In this document: piece by piece, positions 21,478-34,923 of the stretch
How the letters are laid out: every line of letters begins with the position of its first letter
Numbering within the stretch: the stretch's first letter is position 1
NCBI RefSeq assembly: GCF_001632365.1
Contig: NW_024468510.1
Location: 250,310 to 314,309 of the forward strand
DNA from: Laetiporus sulphureus 93-53
Lineage: Eukaryota; Basidiomycota; Agaricomycetes; Polyporales; Laetiporaceae
Length of the DNA: 64,000 bases
Direction: 5' to 3'
The notes under the pieces: generated by a model
What the model was told of the DNA's origin: nothing
What the model saw: only the letters and a program-made list of their open reading frames with translations
Databases searched by the model: none
Translations under genes and position numbers: made by a program

Positions 21478-22716
21478 CGTGAGCTGCAGAAAGACACGTG
21501 TTCGTGAGCCCGCATGTTCATGAGCTAAATGGAAATTCTATCCTCACAACGTTCAAGTGCCAGCAAGAGCAGGCTGACGGCAATTGTGAGCCTTGCAAAA
21601 TAAGCCGTGGAAGCTCTGATGCGCTCACTTTGGATACGCCTGCTCGTTCCCTCTTAAGCACATCCTCGCCGGAGTTTGTAATACTCCATGAGCTTTTAAC
21701 GTAAGGCGATAGAGAAGAAGGCATGTACCGGTTCTAGCAGAAACTCGGGTCTCCACGCGGAAGTACATACAAGCGCTGCGCGAACCGCGGAGCCACATTG
21801 TAGCGCAGTGGCAGTAGCCTCTTTAATCCATCGACAACTAGAAAAAGGTAGATAATGCTCACAGTAATCCATCGTGCAGATACTTCTTCTCCAACGACTG
21901 CCCGTGAAGCTCATGTTCATTCTCGGGGAAGTTGATGATGGGCGTTTCGGCAATGACCCGCTCCTCGTCGAATCTACTGCTATGACAGCATCTGCAGCGA
22001 GGCGGTAAAGAAAGGTGTTTGTCTAGGCAGTCTAACCAGTGTGTATTTAGTGCAGCAATCAAGGTGTCAGTCGTACGGGGGCCGAGAGTGCTCGCCACGC
22101 AATTGCGTTCAGGCAAGCTCTCACACCAAAGGCAGCTTCTCGCAGGCCTAACGGACGAAATCAATAAGACATTCGGCGCCATCAGATATAGCAATGTGCG
22201 TCACACGAGTCGAGCATCAGTCAGCGGATATACTTACAGCTATAGCCAAGTGAGGAGTTCCTCGAGTCAGAAGGTGTGATCAAACAGCGGAGGTGCTATG
22301 CTTGCACACCTGACATAAGTTTCGTTCGTTCCCAGAAGCATCGGTTCAGAGCTGCCCACGTTAGGTAGTGTCGCTGCTGGTCATTGCCATTGCCAAGCCG
22401 TGGCGCACGCGGTGAAATATAGTCATGTTATACCGGCGAGACCTTCAAATGGAAGATTTGAAGGGACCGGAGTCGACGACCATCCAAGCGGACCCAAGCG
22501 CGAAGTACTAAAGCTTATGGGGGTACAACAACATTGATATGGTACCGCGACCTCGCGCACTACAAAATACAACCATTCAAAGTCCTCTGTACCATGAGAC
22601 CTGGGACTTGCCGTCGTGAGCTCTGCCCTCACTATCGATGGGACACCTGAGTAGCGGTCACCAGTGCCGGTCGCGACGCGCAAAAGAAAGCGTGGGATAT
22701 GGATAGGAGCAACATT
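21478..22716. other. Interval with one weak minus-strand candidate
   Basis: A minus-strand open frame from an ATG near 22182 (MAPNVLLISSVRPARSC) runs to TGA at about 21859. It includes a stretch, RFDEERVIAETPIINFPENE, that looks coding and faintly recalls the C-terminal strand region of ubiquitin-specific proteases, but the catalytic boxes are absent. A downstream exon is possible by a 41-base intron. It may be a decayed gene fragment. The remaining sequence shows nothing. Confidence 0.25.
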
Positions 22717-23914
<1,198 letters not shown>

Positions 23915-24093
23915 GTTGGTGTTCGGGGATGCGTGACGGTGGCTGGTAGGGCTAAGGCAAAGCTGAAGCTGACGCGTCTCGCGTCTCGCAATTACAGGCA
24001 GATGCACGTGACGGGCGCTTGCTTGCGTCTGATCGGAATCGGGGCTGAATCTCGCTTGAACTCTCTCGACTCTCGCATGGCGCGGCTGTGGCC
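23915..24093. promoter_or_regulatory. Short bidirectional promoter with a CACGTG box
   Basis: Only 179 bases separate the RPN11 ATG (minus) from the ATG at 24094 (plus). A palindromic E-box CACGTG followed by ACGGG lies near the middle (24005-24010). No TATA box is seen. I did not find the ascomycete proteasome element GGTGGCAAA; the nearest match is GGTGGCTGG. Confidence 0.4.
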
Positions 24094-26339
24094 ATGTCCA
24101 GCGAGCTCTCCAATGCACTCAATCCGAACGTCGTCCCAACTCGTCGGCATAGACCTGCATATGTGCGTTCGCCGCAGAGCGTCGCAACGCCCGTCATCGA
24201 GGTGCAGCACCGACCGTACGCACGAAGCGAGCTGGAACTTGCTGTATTAGAACCTCCTCCAAGGCCTCCGCAACCACCAGACCAGCAGTGAGTGTGGCCA
24301 TATTTGAATGCCGTTTTGCTGATACTCATCACTTGAAGGTCATGTGCATCTGTTTCACGTCCAGTAAACCCGCTGCATGAAATTCTGCGTGTTCTACATG
24401 CGAACAGGGATGCCATTGAGCTTGAGCACAAGCGTCGGAGAGCATGGGAACAAGAGCAAGAGGAAAGGATCGTTCAACAGCAAGCGGAGATGGAGAAACA
24501 GATGTGGGAGATGCGGCAGGAGTTGTCGTTGTTGAAAGCCTCGTTCAGCTTGCACGCGGCGTCTGCGCAATCTCCCGAGCAAGGCCTGCAATCAGCAGAC
24601 GCACGTCTCGGACGGATTGCTGGTCCAGACGTGCCCGGAATACCTGCCTTTCCAACAAACGTTCGTTCGCCTCAAGTGAGAAGACTGCCAGGAGCTGCAG
24701 AGTTTGTCCGTGATCCTTTACCTGCTCCAAGGACCCCTGTCATGGAGAATCGCACAACACCGTTACCCGTGTCGCCCCTTACGCCATTATCATCATGCAA
24801 TAACAGTCCCGCTCTCAATTCCAGCTCTCCCCAGTTACAGATAGCTCATCAGTATCACACTCCGCGACCACCTGAGATCGATCTTCGCGCACCATCGTAC
24901 TCAAGCAGCATATCATCACCAGCAGAACCCAACTATCTGCTCCAGAGACCTGGGGACTACAGGTCGCGGACATATATTGAAGGACCCTCCTCGCAACCTC
25001 TGACACCGCAAATAACTATACATAACGTCCTGCAGATTCCAGACGATATCCGACATTCTCCCCTTCAACTCCTCACACCAGCCACTCCCGTGTCTCAGCC
25101 ATCTGAGCCTACCGTTGAGGAACGGTCTATTATGCCTTCGCATCACAAACGAGCCATTTCTGCATTGGGAGGCAATGGGAACGAGGACTGCGACGGCGAA
25201 GATAGCGATAGTTCGAGGGCGCACGCTGACAGGCGTTCTCGTAAGCGCACCAATGGGCATGACGGACGCTGTCTGACCATTCATGTACGTGCCTGCTAGG
25301 GTAATCAGGACCTCGCGCTGACTATCATTCTGACAGCATGCCATGCGCACTCATCTCTTGCGCATGATGAAGCTCGACAATGACAAGGAGCTTCCGAGCA
25401 GTCACAAGGAAAGTCAGCGTCTGGGTCCAGAGGAACCTGTGCGCTTCGTCTGGTCTAAGACACCTAAGCAGTCCTCACATAATGCGGAGATGAAGAAGTG
25501 GGTTATCGCCGACCTCAAGGCTAACCGCAATCTTTACGAGTTGGTACCAGAGAAGGACTTCACGAAGAAGAACCTGGATTCCGTGTTCGATCAGGCGTTC
25601 ACGACTTTACGTCAGAAGTTCAAGGCACAACAGGATTCAGCGGCCGCATCGCACCTGAAGCAAAGGGAAAATCAGAAGGCGAAGAAATCTCGAAGGCTTG
25701 GCCGGAAGAAGCTGGTGCGTTCTTTCAATTTATTGATTCCTGTCCGCTGGAGTTTATTGCCTTTTGCAGAAGTTGGCTAACCGCATTGAGGCACGAGAGA
25801 AGCTGGCCATCTTCTCACATCAGACCTTCGACAGTGCCCTGCAGCAGGAATGCATGTCATCCGAAGAATCTGATGAGGAGGACGACATCGATCCTGCGAC
25901 AGGCCAAGTCTGTGGCAAAGGGCAAGTGCTGCAGATCCGAGGTCTCCCGTGGCGCAGCCTGCGCTTGCAACGATTCTACGCGACTCTCGACGCGGAGGAC
26001 CAGGCAGGCAAGAGCACGAAGCCAAAGCGCGGGTCCGGGCGTCGGGAACGCCGCATCGGTCCCTGGAAGGACGGCGTCGTCACTCCTCCCGTGGGCATCG
26101 CGCAGTGGATGGTCAGCAAGCGGTGGATTCGACTGCTTGGATTGACGCGCCCTGACCTGGCAGATGCAGCACGGGTCTCGTTGACCAACTATTCTCACTT
26201 TGACTGGAGTCAGTGTGTCGTCCTTGGTGCTGAGAGCGAGGACGAACTTGAGCTGCAGGAAATCCTGCCTCGCGATCAGTACATTCCTATTTCTGAAACT
26301 AGTTACTCTTTGCAGAACGCCCTCAACCCATTGTCGTAG
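24094..26339 (+). CDS. Conserved-looking fungal protein of unknown function
   Basis: Four or more exons in frame: MSSELSNALNPNVVPTRRHR from 24094, an intron near 24290, a long exon ending RCLTIH near 25284, an exon opening HAMRTHLLRMMKLDND at about 25337, an intron at about 25713-25770, and a last exon from KLANRIEAREKLAIFSHQ to LQNALNPLS at 26339. The N-terminal half is Pro/Ser/Gln-rich with a short coiled coil (EQEERIVQQQAEMEKQMWEM). The C-terminal half looks globular, basic and Trp-rich, including RRERRIGPWKDGVVTPPVG and WMVSKRWIRLLGL. Basic patches such as RRSRKR would suit a nuclear protein. I do not recognise the family. The arrangement resembles fungal proteins with a disordered N-terminus and a DNA-related C-terminal domain, but that is a guess. 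Confidence 0.7.
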
Positions 26340-26959
26340 TGGCTAGCTTATGTCGTCGTCGCATTGTAATATTGTCTTCCCGCGGACTTCACATACACGG
26401 ATTATTATCGGCGCTCGTGCCACGCAATAGTTATTAGTGCATCCCTTTGTAGGATCTGCATCATGAAGTCTCCATTGCACTTCAGTCTCGAGGCATCAAA
26501 GTATCGGTGTACTGAAAAATCTTCTTGAGCGGATGCTGATATCGAAAACCTGACGCATGCTGCCAGCGGGTCTGCACATGCTGGTATTTATCGGTCACTG
26601 CTATATACATCCAGTAGCCGGCGTCAGCCTGCCAGTAGCACCCGGATCGTCCTGTACATGGTCTGTCAGAAAGTTGATTATGATAATGTGAGTACTAGGA
26701 GCAGTAGGTGGCAGTTGTTCCAGCATTGATTCGATGATAGTGAATTTATTGTTGGACTGTTCGCTAGGGGCATCGATGTCCTTCAGCTTGCGGAGCGTAG
26801 CTACAGATGAGTTTGGCACGCGGCCATTTCGATCGCCGGGCGTTAATGGACTTGGACCGTCACCGCCACCGGCCACATCCTTCGCAGCTAGCTGTCGAGG
26901 CTCCAATATCCTGTTTTGTGAATGCTACTCGGAAAAGTCGCTTGTTTATATATTGAAAA
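26340..26959. promoter_or_regulatory. Upstream region of VPS52 with overlapping open frames
   Basis: The region between tandem plus-strand genes. A plus-strand frame from ATG 26776 runs 66 codons and ends at 26976, overlapping the VPS52 start (26960) in a different frame, so it could act as an upstream ORF if transcribed. An antisense frame (about 26906-26601) has coding-like composition but no ATG of its own. TATATA sits only about ten bases before the VPS52 ATG. Confidence 0.35.
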
Positions 26960-29346
26960 ATGAGCGCAAATGGTAAGAACTACTATTCCCCTTCCGCTGT
27001 CTGATTGACCGGCGAACAGCAGATTTAGCTGCATCTACCGAGAAGTCGCAGGTCGACTTGCAGAGTATCTCTTCTCAGAGCAATAGCTTTCCTTGTGAGG
27101 ACATCCGCACGCATATATCCGCATACAGGAGCACACTAACGATGATGCCAGAAGATGGCGGACGTGCGCAAGAATTCGTTGACCTGCACGATCAGGTTCA
27201 AGTAACAGGACCTCTGCGTGACTGTCTTCTAGTGGCGACTAATCTCTGCCTTCTGTTCAGGCCAGCGTGAACTTGCTTGATTCTCTGGAGCAATTTCTTT
27301 CCACGTTCCAGAAAGATCTGTCTGCAGTCTCCGGGCAAATATCTACGCTGCAGGATCGCAGTCGAGACATTGAGAATAGGTTGAAGAGTCGCAAAGTGAG
27401 TGCGTCGGACTCGACAACATGGAAAGCTAGTATCTCATCCACGCTGTAGAGGATTGAGAAGCCGCTCTCAAGTCTGCTTGTTGACTTATGCATTCCACCG
27501 CAAGTGACGACACTGATCCTGGACACGCCTGTTGGCGAGCCCTGGATTTCTGCAATTGGCGAGTTTGAGCGCAAGTTGGACGCCCTGAAGATCAGGTCGA
27601 GAGTCAAGGCTGCCAGAGATCTCGCTGAAGTAGCGGAAGGACTCCGGATTGTCGTAAGTCTGTTCGGCCTATGTCTTATGGATGTACGTTATAAATACTC
27701 GTCCCAAACCACAGGCAGCCACCAAATTACGCACATTTTTCCTCTCTCTCCTACAACCTATACGAGCCAGCATGACCACGAACATGCAAGTTTTGCAGAC
27801 GTCTGTATTCATGAAATATAGGCCCCTCTTCGTCTTCCTCCAGCGGCATGCTACTAGCGTAGCGAGCGAAGTACAAAGAGCTTACGTTGGTTCTGCGCGT
27901 ACCTATTATGAAACTGGATTCCGGCGGTATATACGTAGTCTAGGATACCTCAAGGTGACGTCAATACTTGTTTATCGGTATTGATGCCCCGCTCACGGCT
28001 CATGCTCCAGGCGAGAATAGTCGAGAAGACAGAACCGATTGCTTCAAATGTTGGTGAAGATCCGGAAGATATGGAAACCCAAGTTGATAGGCTTGCATAT
28101 GCTCGGATAGATGGGCCAGGAGTCGCTCTTACGTACTTGGCCGAGGACAAGACATATGTAAGTTTTTGTTGCTGTGCCGTATCAGCACGATGCTCACCGT
28201 AGTACAGCAAGAGCCCATCGAAGCGTTGCTGCGCTCGATGCTACTGGTCCTCATGGACAACGCGACCGCAGAGTTCACTTTCGTCAACAACTTTTTCGCA
28301 CAGGAACATGGGCATACCATGCATTCCAAGCAGTCGAGTGTTTCCTTGCAGTCTCCCACGTCACTCCTGTTTCCAATGGCCGGTGACTACGATGACACCT
28401 TGTCTAACGCGGACTCCGAGCTCAACCTCACCCCTCTTCAACGCGTCAATAGCATCGCCAGCGTGATGTCGGCCGCTGCAGGAGATAGCTCTACGAAGGA
28501 AGACGAAGCTGCATTGCATGCTATCTGGAAGCAGATCATGGATCCGGTGCTGGAGTATTGTCAGGTTAGGCCATTCTCCAATGCGCAACGAAGGACGCTC
28601 ACCCTTCATCCATGCCAGACATTCATCAACTCTATCCTCGAGCCAGCGCCACCTGTCATCCCACTGCTCACAATGATCCGTATGACAGAAGACGTCATGA
28701 AAGAAGTCCAGAAGCGAAACTGCAGCCCACTCGAAACTTTCATCTTCACGATCCGGCTGCAGATGTGGCCCGTCTTCCAGAAGTTGATGGCCGAGCACAT
28801 CGATTCTGTGAAGAAGCTGGCGGACGGAGCGACGTCCGGATACTTCCGTAGAGGTGTCGTTACGACCGATACCGCCGTATCCAACGTAAGACATGCCACA
28901 TACTATTGATACACATTTCGGTGCTCAGTTGAACGTAGATCTGCCGCCGTTATGCTGTGACTTTCAATTCTTTCATAGCGTTAACCGAACAGCCGGAAGA
29001 GACAATGATCTTTTCAAAGTAAGCCCATCATCGACATTGTAAAGTCATGTTTAACGGTTTGTACAGCCTACTGCGGCTGCGGCAAGAGCTCACCAAGCTC
29101 ATTGCCACCCACACGGACAAGATGGGTGATGCTGTCCGGAAAGCTTCATCACAGTCAACATTGTACGAAGTGCTGCTGCAGGGACTGAGTGTAAGCCTTT
29201 TGTGTCTTCCCTGATTTGCGCAGGCTGACGCTCGTCCACAGCGCGGCCCCACGAGTCACCCAAAGGCACAAAGTGAGATAGCTTATTGGCGAGGAAGAGA
29301 GGAGGAGGCGCGGAGACGCGTCGCCTCTACGCACAGGCAACGATAG
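26960..29346 (+). CDS. VPS52: GARP/EARP tethering complex subunit VPS52
   Basis: The start at 26960 gives MSANAD and, after a 46-base intron (GTAAGA...AACAG), LAASTEKSQVDLQSISSQ. The coiled-coil core follows: SVNLLDSLEQFLSTFQKDL, then SGQISTLQDRSRDIENRLKS and IEKPLSSLLVDLCIPPQ. This LQ-x-S-x-x-(I/M)-x-x-RLKNR...L-x-x-LVDxLxxPP pattern is the Vps52/Sac2 signature. Later exons include AATKLRTFFLSLLQPIRAS, MKYRPLFVFLQRHA and AYVGSARTYYETGFRRY, all typical of the family. The last exon ends ASTHRQR with TAG at 29344-29346. Vps52 is one of four subunits of the complex that tethers endosome-derived vesicles at the trans-Golgi. At least eight short introns are needed. Confidence 0.93.
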
Positions 29347-29646
29347 GCCCTCAGATAATACTCGTTACGATGGGAAATATAACGAGTATTATAAACTGTG
29401 ACCTAATGGTAGGGTGTCACTGATACAGCTGCATAGATACATGGATATGGATACTAGTCCATAGACTGTCCTGAGAAATCAAAGAGTGGAACCATCTAGC
29501 TTAGTCAGAGGAACGCGGACATCAAGATCGAATAGCATGTTACTAGAGTAAGAGCAATATGCAATGTTTAGGCTTTGTACGGCGGTGTAAAAGCCGTCCT
29601 GGAAAACGCTGTCAGTCTACGTCCTCAACCTACAATTGTCATGAAC

Positions 29647-32600
29647 TTACCGTGATTCGGCCTTCTGCAGCGTGGGAAAGGATGACTTCAAATGAGTTGC
29701 GCCGTGCTGTTTGCCGATCCCCAGCTTGTTGAGCACGTCGCGGACTTCGCCAGGGCCAGCGAGCTTGCTACGCTGCGGGCGCGACTTCACCGGCGTTAAT
29801 TTATGCATTCCGTCCGGATGTGCGGACGTTGAGGCGTGGTCGAGAGTAGAAATCGAAGGAGCTCTGTTGGTGAGGTTCGGGTTCGAGATGCTGCTGCGCC
29901 CTTCGAGAGCGTCTCGCAAGTCGGTGACTCCTACGCCACGTGCTGAGCGCGCGAGGCTCTGCATAGAGACGTTGTCGATGTGCATCAGCGTTGGCGCAAC
30001 TTTGACCAAGGGCGACAGGCCGTCTCGTGTGAGCGACTCATAGCTCGTGTTCGCTTCTATCGCTGTTTCGAGATTGGGATGAGCTCTACTGCAGACCTGG
30101 CCGATGGAAGGACTTACAATCCTTGAAGGCATTCTCCGCGTTCCAAGGAGCAGTCAAGTGGCGAAACAAGGCCTCTGAATCCAGGCCGATCATTTCAACC
30201 ACGTTCTGACTAGACGCAAGGGATCTGCATATCGATTTTTGATCGAGAACAGGGAGCGAATCCATTAAAGATGGAATTGGAACGGGATGTTGCGGCAGAG
30301 GTAGAGTGCCCGACTTCAAAGGAGGAGGACTCGGCAAAAGCGAGTTGGATGGAATATCAGCGACGACCTGCATCATGAACACTTCAAACCTCGCACGAGT
30401 TCGCAAATACGGTAACTCCTACCTCATCGGCTCGCTGCACGACTTCCGCGCAACTCCACACTCTCCCAATCGCCGACCACACCCTGGCAACAATCTGCTG
30501 GGCGGCGTGATTGTGGGCCGCCGTAGCGGATCCGAGGTCTGCGGACTGGAACACCTCGCCCAGAACCAACAGCATCGGGACGCCTATCAGCAACCCGCGG
30601 ATTGGCAGGCTCTCCTGCATCGTGACGAGCACGGCCAAAATATTGCCATAGTCGGACCATGATGCAGCAGGAGGGGCGGACTCAGACAGTGTCTTTGGCA
30701 TGTTCTGAATAGCACGCAGTACGATAGACGCCTTCCGCGAGCGCGGAGACACTGTCGTCGAACGCCTGCTTTGCGACCGAGGTTGCTCCTGTTCATGAGC
30801 GGCCGCGCCCTCCTCCTGATTGCCAGAGCCTAAGCCGATTATCGAAGGCTCCGATGTCAAAGGCTCGGCGCAGTACAAGCTCATGTTTGAAGATGTGGCA
30901 AGGATATATAGGTACGCGTGTAATGCATTGAGGAAGCGGGTCGTAGCGTCGCCGTAAGTCATGGCGATCATATTGCTTGCTTGTTCCGATGGACTCTCCG
31001 CCAGTGGTCGAGGGCGTTTGATGCCATCCGCGTCCGTGTTATCGCCACCCAGCTTGAGTATCTCCTTCTGCAAGTAGGAGATCAATGCGGTGGCGTAGTC
31101 TGCTCGTACGGCGTAGTCACGGTCGCAGAGCAGCACTAATGTATCATGCCACATCTCTGGGGAGATCTTCGTCCGTCGTGACGGGCGGACATGCATTTCG
31201 CGCGGTGCAGGCAACTCAGCGCCCGTGCCTCCCGTCTGGGATTCCGGAGCCATGACATCCTCGTTTGAGTCTTCGTGCAAATCCGCGGAATGCATGAGTC
31301 CCAGCAAGCAAGCTAGCAGGCATCGTAGTGCTTGTGAGCGAGCCCGCTCGCTATCGCTCTTCCCAATGCCAGGAACCCCGCTTGATTCGACAAGTATAAT
31401 ACGGCCGATCACGTCGCCAGCGAGGTCTTGTATTTGGTCAGCGTAGTAGACATGCGTGCCCAACGACGCAATGCACTCGACTATCATAGGAAGCAGGGGG
31501 TCATCGACGTTGATGGACACCCGTCGGAATATCAGTGAGATGAGGCTCGAAATCATATCTGATGTCGATAAGTTCACCAGGGGAGTCCGGGAGGTGAACA
31601 CCATGGTAATCATTGCCGCAAGTGTAATATGCCGAACGGTAGGCTCCGCCACGTCCTGTCCTTCGACTAAACATTCGACCAATCGGGTTGGCACGGCGTA
31701 TCGGTACTGATACTGTGTCCATTCAGCTGCTTTCGCAGCAATCCAGCGGCAGTGTTGGTCCGCACTCCATCCTCCAGAGTCATCAAAGAAGGCCAGCACA
31801 GCTGACATGAGAACAGAGGCTTGGATGCCTACCGAATGGGCGAACAGGGACGACAGCGCGTGAAGGGATGTGTTCACCACGTCCGCGGATGATGGACCGT
31901 TCTCCCCATCAACGTGGAGATGGATAGATGCAGCGCGTCTTTCGAGCGCTGGTCTCGTTCGAAAATCGTCCAGGAATGCAAATTTTGGTTCTTCATTGAT
32001 TCGGCCGGCCCTGTCGTGGACAGTTAGCACCGCGTTTCGTCGAAAATCGAGTAAACACATACTCAAAATTCAATGTAGCAAGATCTACTTCTAGTATTGA
32101 TGTGAGCAAAGCCGGCATAATGGTGGAGACTTGGAGATTAAATTGAGTAGATTGGTGAAACAAAGCCTCCGAATGAACGACAGCTGTGAGAGAGGTCAGG
32201 CCCAGGAGACGCGTACTGCGAGTCTGTGAGCAAAATCCCCAAGGCACCTTGGAAGGCACATACCGGTTTCTGTTTTCCCGATCATCTATCTGCTTCATGG
32301 CCATGGAGGCGAAATGTTGAAGGCAGGACATGTAGTTTTGGGTGACATTTCTATCCACGCCGATGAGATGGCCATCCGTATACGTCGTCCATGCCGTGAA
32401 CTGTGGCAGCATCACCATGGGTCGTTTCCTGATAACCTACGTGAAACGTACCACGGTTGCCGCTCTTGCTGCCGCTTCCAAGTCTGATAGCAGCCCGGAC
32501 AAGGTGATGTTGACCGCGGAGAGGAGGGACCCGGTGAGGAGAGAGATATCACGCCGGCATTCGTTCGCTAGCGCTTTAAATATGTACAGAGTAATAAGGA

Positions 32601-32893
32601 GTGATCTGTAAATAATTACTCTCCCGTTTCTCGTTATGCAGGAAGAAGCAGGAAACGTACGCGCGACAACGAATGTTGCCTCCCTGTGCCTTACGGCAAT
32701 CCGTCCTCACCCGTTTCTCGAGCTCACTGGCTACTTTGTTTATTTTCCCAGACCGATTGGACGCATAGTATGTCAGACGAGACAGTTCTTGAGAATTGGG
32801 CAGGTATTCGGGGCCAGCGCTGGGGAGGGCTGCGGATGGTGGGTAGCAGGCTGAGATGAGGTGGACGTGGTTAGGCGTGAACGGCAGATGCAT
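29647..32893 (-). CDS. EFR3: Plasma-membrane anchor of PI4-kinase, EFR3
   Basis: Minus-strand gene from ATG 32893 (MHLPFTPNHVHLISACYPP) to TAA at 29647. Early exons encode ELEKRVRTDCRKAQGGN, then FKALANECRRDISLLTGS and FTAWTTYTDGHLIGVDRNV, in the order known from Efr3. A long helical-repeat exon follows (about 32000-30400), including INEEPKFAFLDDFRTRPA. The last exon contains GVTDLRDALEGR, SNPNLTNRAPSISTLDH and VRDVLNKLGIGKQ, ending LQKAESR. Efr3 has an N-terminal basic/palmitoylated patch and an armadillo-like rod. With YPP1/TTC7 it recruits the PI4K Stt4 to plasma-membrane patches to make PI4P. The protein is about 950-1,000 residues, the usual fungal length. Confidence 0.93.
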
Positions 32894-33399
32894 TGTCGGG
32901 AGTTAATAGTTGTATCGATTACTGTGGCTGGGAAAGGAGAGTGGTATCAAACTAGAGATAGAGGTAGAGTAAACCCAAGGAGTATGCACCGACAAGACTA
33001 TGACTTTCAATCAATGCACCCAGGGGCTATAAGTATCAATACGTAGGGCATCACGTAAGCAGACGCATGCCATTTATGGTAGGTCACTAAGTTGGTGGGC
33101 GCCAGTGGACAACGTCGCGCAACGTGCTCAGACTCTATATCATACACCGTGTCGCCTGCAGGTTCAACTTGCAACGTCAACGTTCAACGTTCAGCCTTCA
33201 ATTAATTGTCGGCTATACCTGTGTTTATTCGCCTTATATCTGAGAAGCAGCACCATTGTCGCACAGAATTCGACTTTCGAATAGCACATCTGAGTCTGTA
33301 TTGCCAACAGCCCGCATACGACTAAAACGTCCGCTCGAAGTATCGCAGCGTAGAAGCATTTCAACACAACCAGTGAAGTCCAATTTAATTAGCGATAAA
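32894..33399. other. Intergenic, upstream of EFR3 and downstream of the BRCT gene
   Basis: No coding frame seen. A CAACGTTCAACGTTCA-type short tandem at about 33176-33193 shares 14 bases with one at 1059-1072. Confidence 0.45.
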
Positions 33400-34339
33400 T
33401 CAACACTCTTTTGGACCGTCAATTGTTTGCGTCGACCCTTGTGCCTGAAACATATCAAAGAGGTTCTTGCAGGTCATATCTTTGATCGCAGAGTATTCGC
33501 GTTCTGGTAGTCGCCTCCCAGCCTGGATGCTGTCCGTTATCCACTCCGGCTTTACTACATGTGCCTTCACTCTTTTACGAGTTGTCAACAGCTTATGCGT
33601 CTTAGACCCGCTCAACTGCTGCGAGGTGAGGATGTGCGTGGCCCCTGATGCGGTATACCTTGACAGTTTCATCTCGGTCAACCCATACTGCACATCCATA
33701 CAGGCCACACGCCACTTACAGAACTCGTCCACCGGCCAAGGTAACTATGCGCTTCATCTCGATGTCCGTTGTGCCAGCCAAGTACCCGTCGATGTAAACA
33801 CGGACATTGCGCAAGACGTTGCATTCGCGTGCCATGGGCTTCTCCGGTAATTGCTGAGCAAGCTTCTCCTTCCTCGAGTCCCAGTAGGTTTTTTGATTCA
33901 TACGACGTTCAGAGCGCTGATGACCAGATGCTGCGGACGAAATATGATCTAGCATAGCCAGTACATGAGATGAACAACCTCAAGCAAGCGAAGACTCTGG
34001 GACCGACCTGAGCGTTCATAGATGTCCGAGTGAGTAATTGGGTTGTTGCTGTCCGTCAGGGTGCTCAGCAGATGTTTCGTCAGGGCAGCCGATGATGGTT
34101 TTGCACCGTCCTTCAATAGAGGCGCGACGAACCTGCACATTGTCAAGAACACCATTGTCGGAGTAGTATCATGATACCCACTCTTTAGTTTTCTCCTTCG
34201 TGCTTTTGCCGTTGACTCTTCTGTCTGGCTCATTATGGATGTCGTACGGATTGTATCGATACGTTGAGGATTTTCGCTTCTCTACTTGCGATCTTGCAGG
34301 GCCGACGGAAGGTTTGACGACAGTGACGAACTTGTCCAT
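33400..34339 (-). CDS. Small BRCT-domain protein (Rev1-type BRCT)
   Basis: Exons join from ATG 34339 (MDKFVTVVKPSVGPARSQ) through RFDVAPL-like FVAPLLKDGAKPSSAALTKH, then HQRSERRMNQKTYW. The BRCT domain follows: VRVYIDGYLAGTTDIEMKR, IVTLAGGRVL, an intron at about 33716-33658, TASGATHILTSQQLSGSKTH, and VKPEWITDSIQAGRRLPE. The gene ends at TGA 33400 after DGPKEC, about 270 residues in all. The GGR, THIL and W-x-x-D-S features are the standard BRCT phosphopeptide-fold positions, and the sequence resembles the BRCT of the translesion polymerase Rev1. However, no polymerase domain follows, so this is a separate small protein, presumably nuclear and linked to DNA damage. The N-terminal 100 residues include a short helical region I cannot name. 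Confidence 0.8.
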
Positions 34340-34559
34340 AACAGTTGAGGAATGAATGCTATGTACAGAGAGGCATGAACGGGGGCATATATATCAAGGC
34401 TCTAGCATAGAAATAAGCGCAGGTTGGCACATGGTGGCCGGTGGCCCGTCATCAATGATATTGTTCAAATTGTGGCACCTCGTGACCCAGCGCCACAAGC
34501 GTGTTATTGTGAGCTGTTTGCCCGACATCAAAGCGGCACGCGAACTCACGCGTATTAAT

Positions 34560-34923
34560 CGCCCCAAGTCAACAGTCGTTCACCAGAGGAGCTAGACTTT
34601 GCGTCCCAGGGGTCTCAGGCTTCCCATCAACCTCCGGAACGTACAGTATCAATTTCACAGCGTCTGCACCCGAAGTTGCAATCGGCAATGTCACAGGCGG
34701 AGAAGGTATGGGAGTGCGGAGATCGACCTTTGTCTTTCAGATACAAGCGACAGACGCTTATCCTCCCAGGATTTCTCATGAATATCCATCAAGCATTACT
34801 GGACGTGCTGTGCGCAGATCCGTGCAGATGGTGCAGCAAGAAAAAAGCGGCCCAATTCGAGAAAAGATGATCTGGTCGACAATTGTCAGGGAAATCACAC
34901 CACGCATCCACACCAGTAGGTAG
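34560..34923 (+). CDS. Candidate spliced gene of unknown function (3' part)
   Basis: Two stretches with coding character join in phase 0 across a GTATGG...TTTCAG intron at 34709-34740. The first reads SPEELDFASQGSQASHQPP and ERTVSISQRLHPKLQSAMSQ; the second starts IQATDAYPPRISHEYPSS, runs through GRAVRRSVQMVQQEKSG and ends ITPRIHTSR with TAG at 34921. I could not settle the start; upstream frames toward 34356 are possible by an acceptor near 34575. The 3' end overlaps that of the opposing candidate below. Not recognised. Confidence 0.35.
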
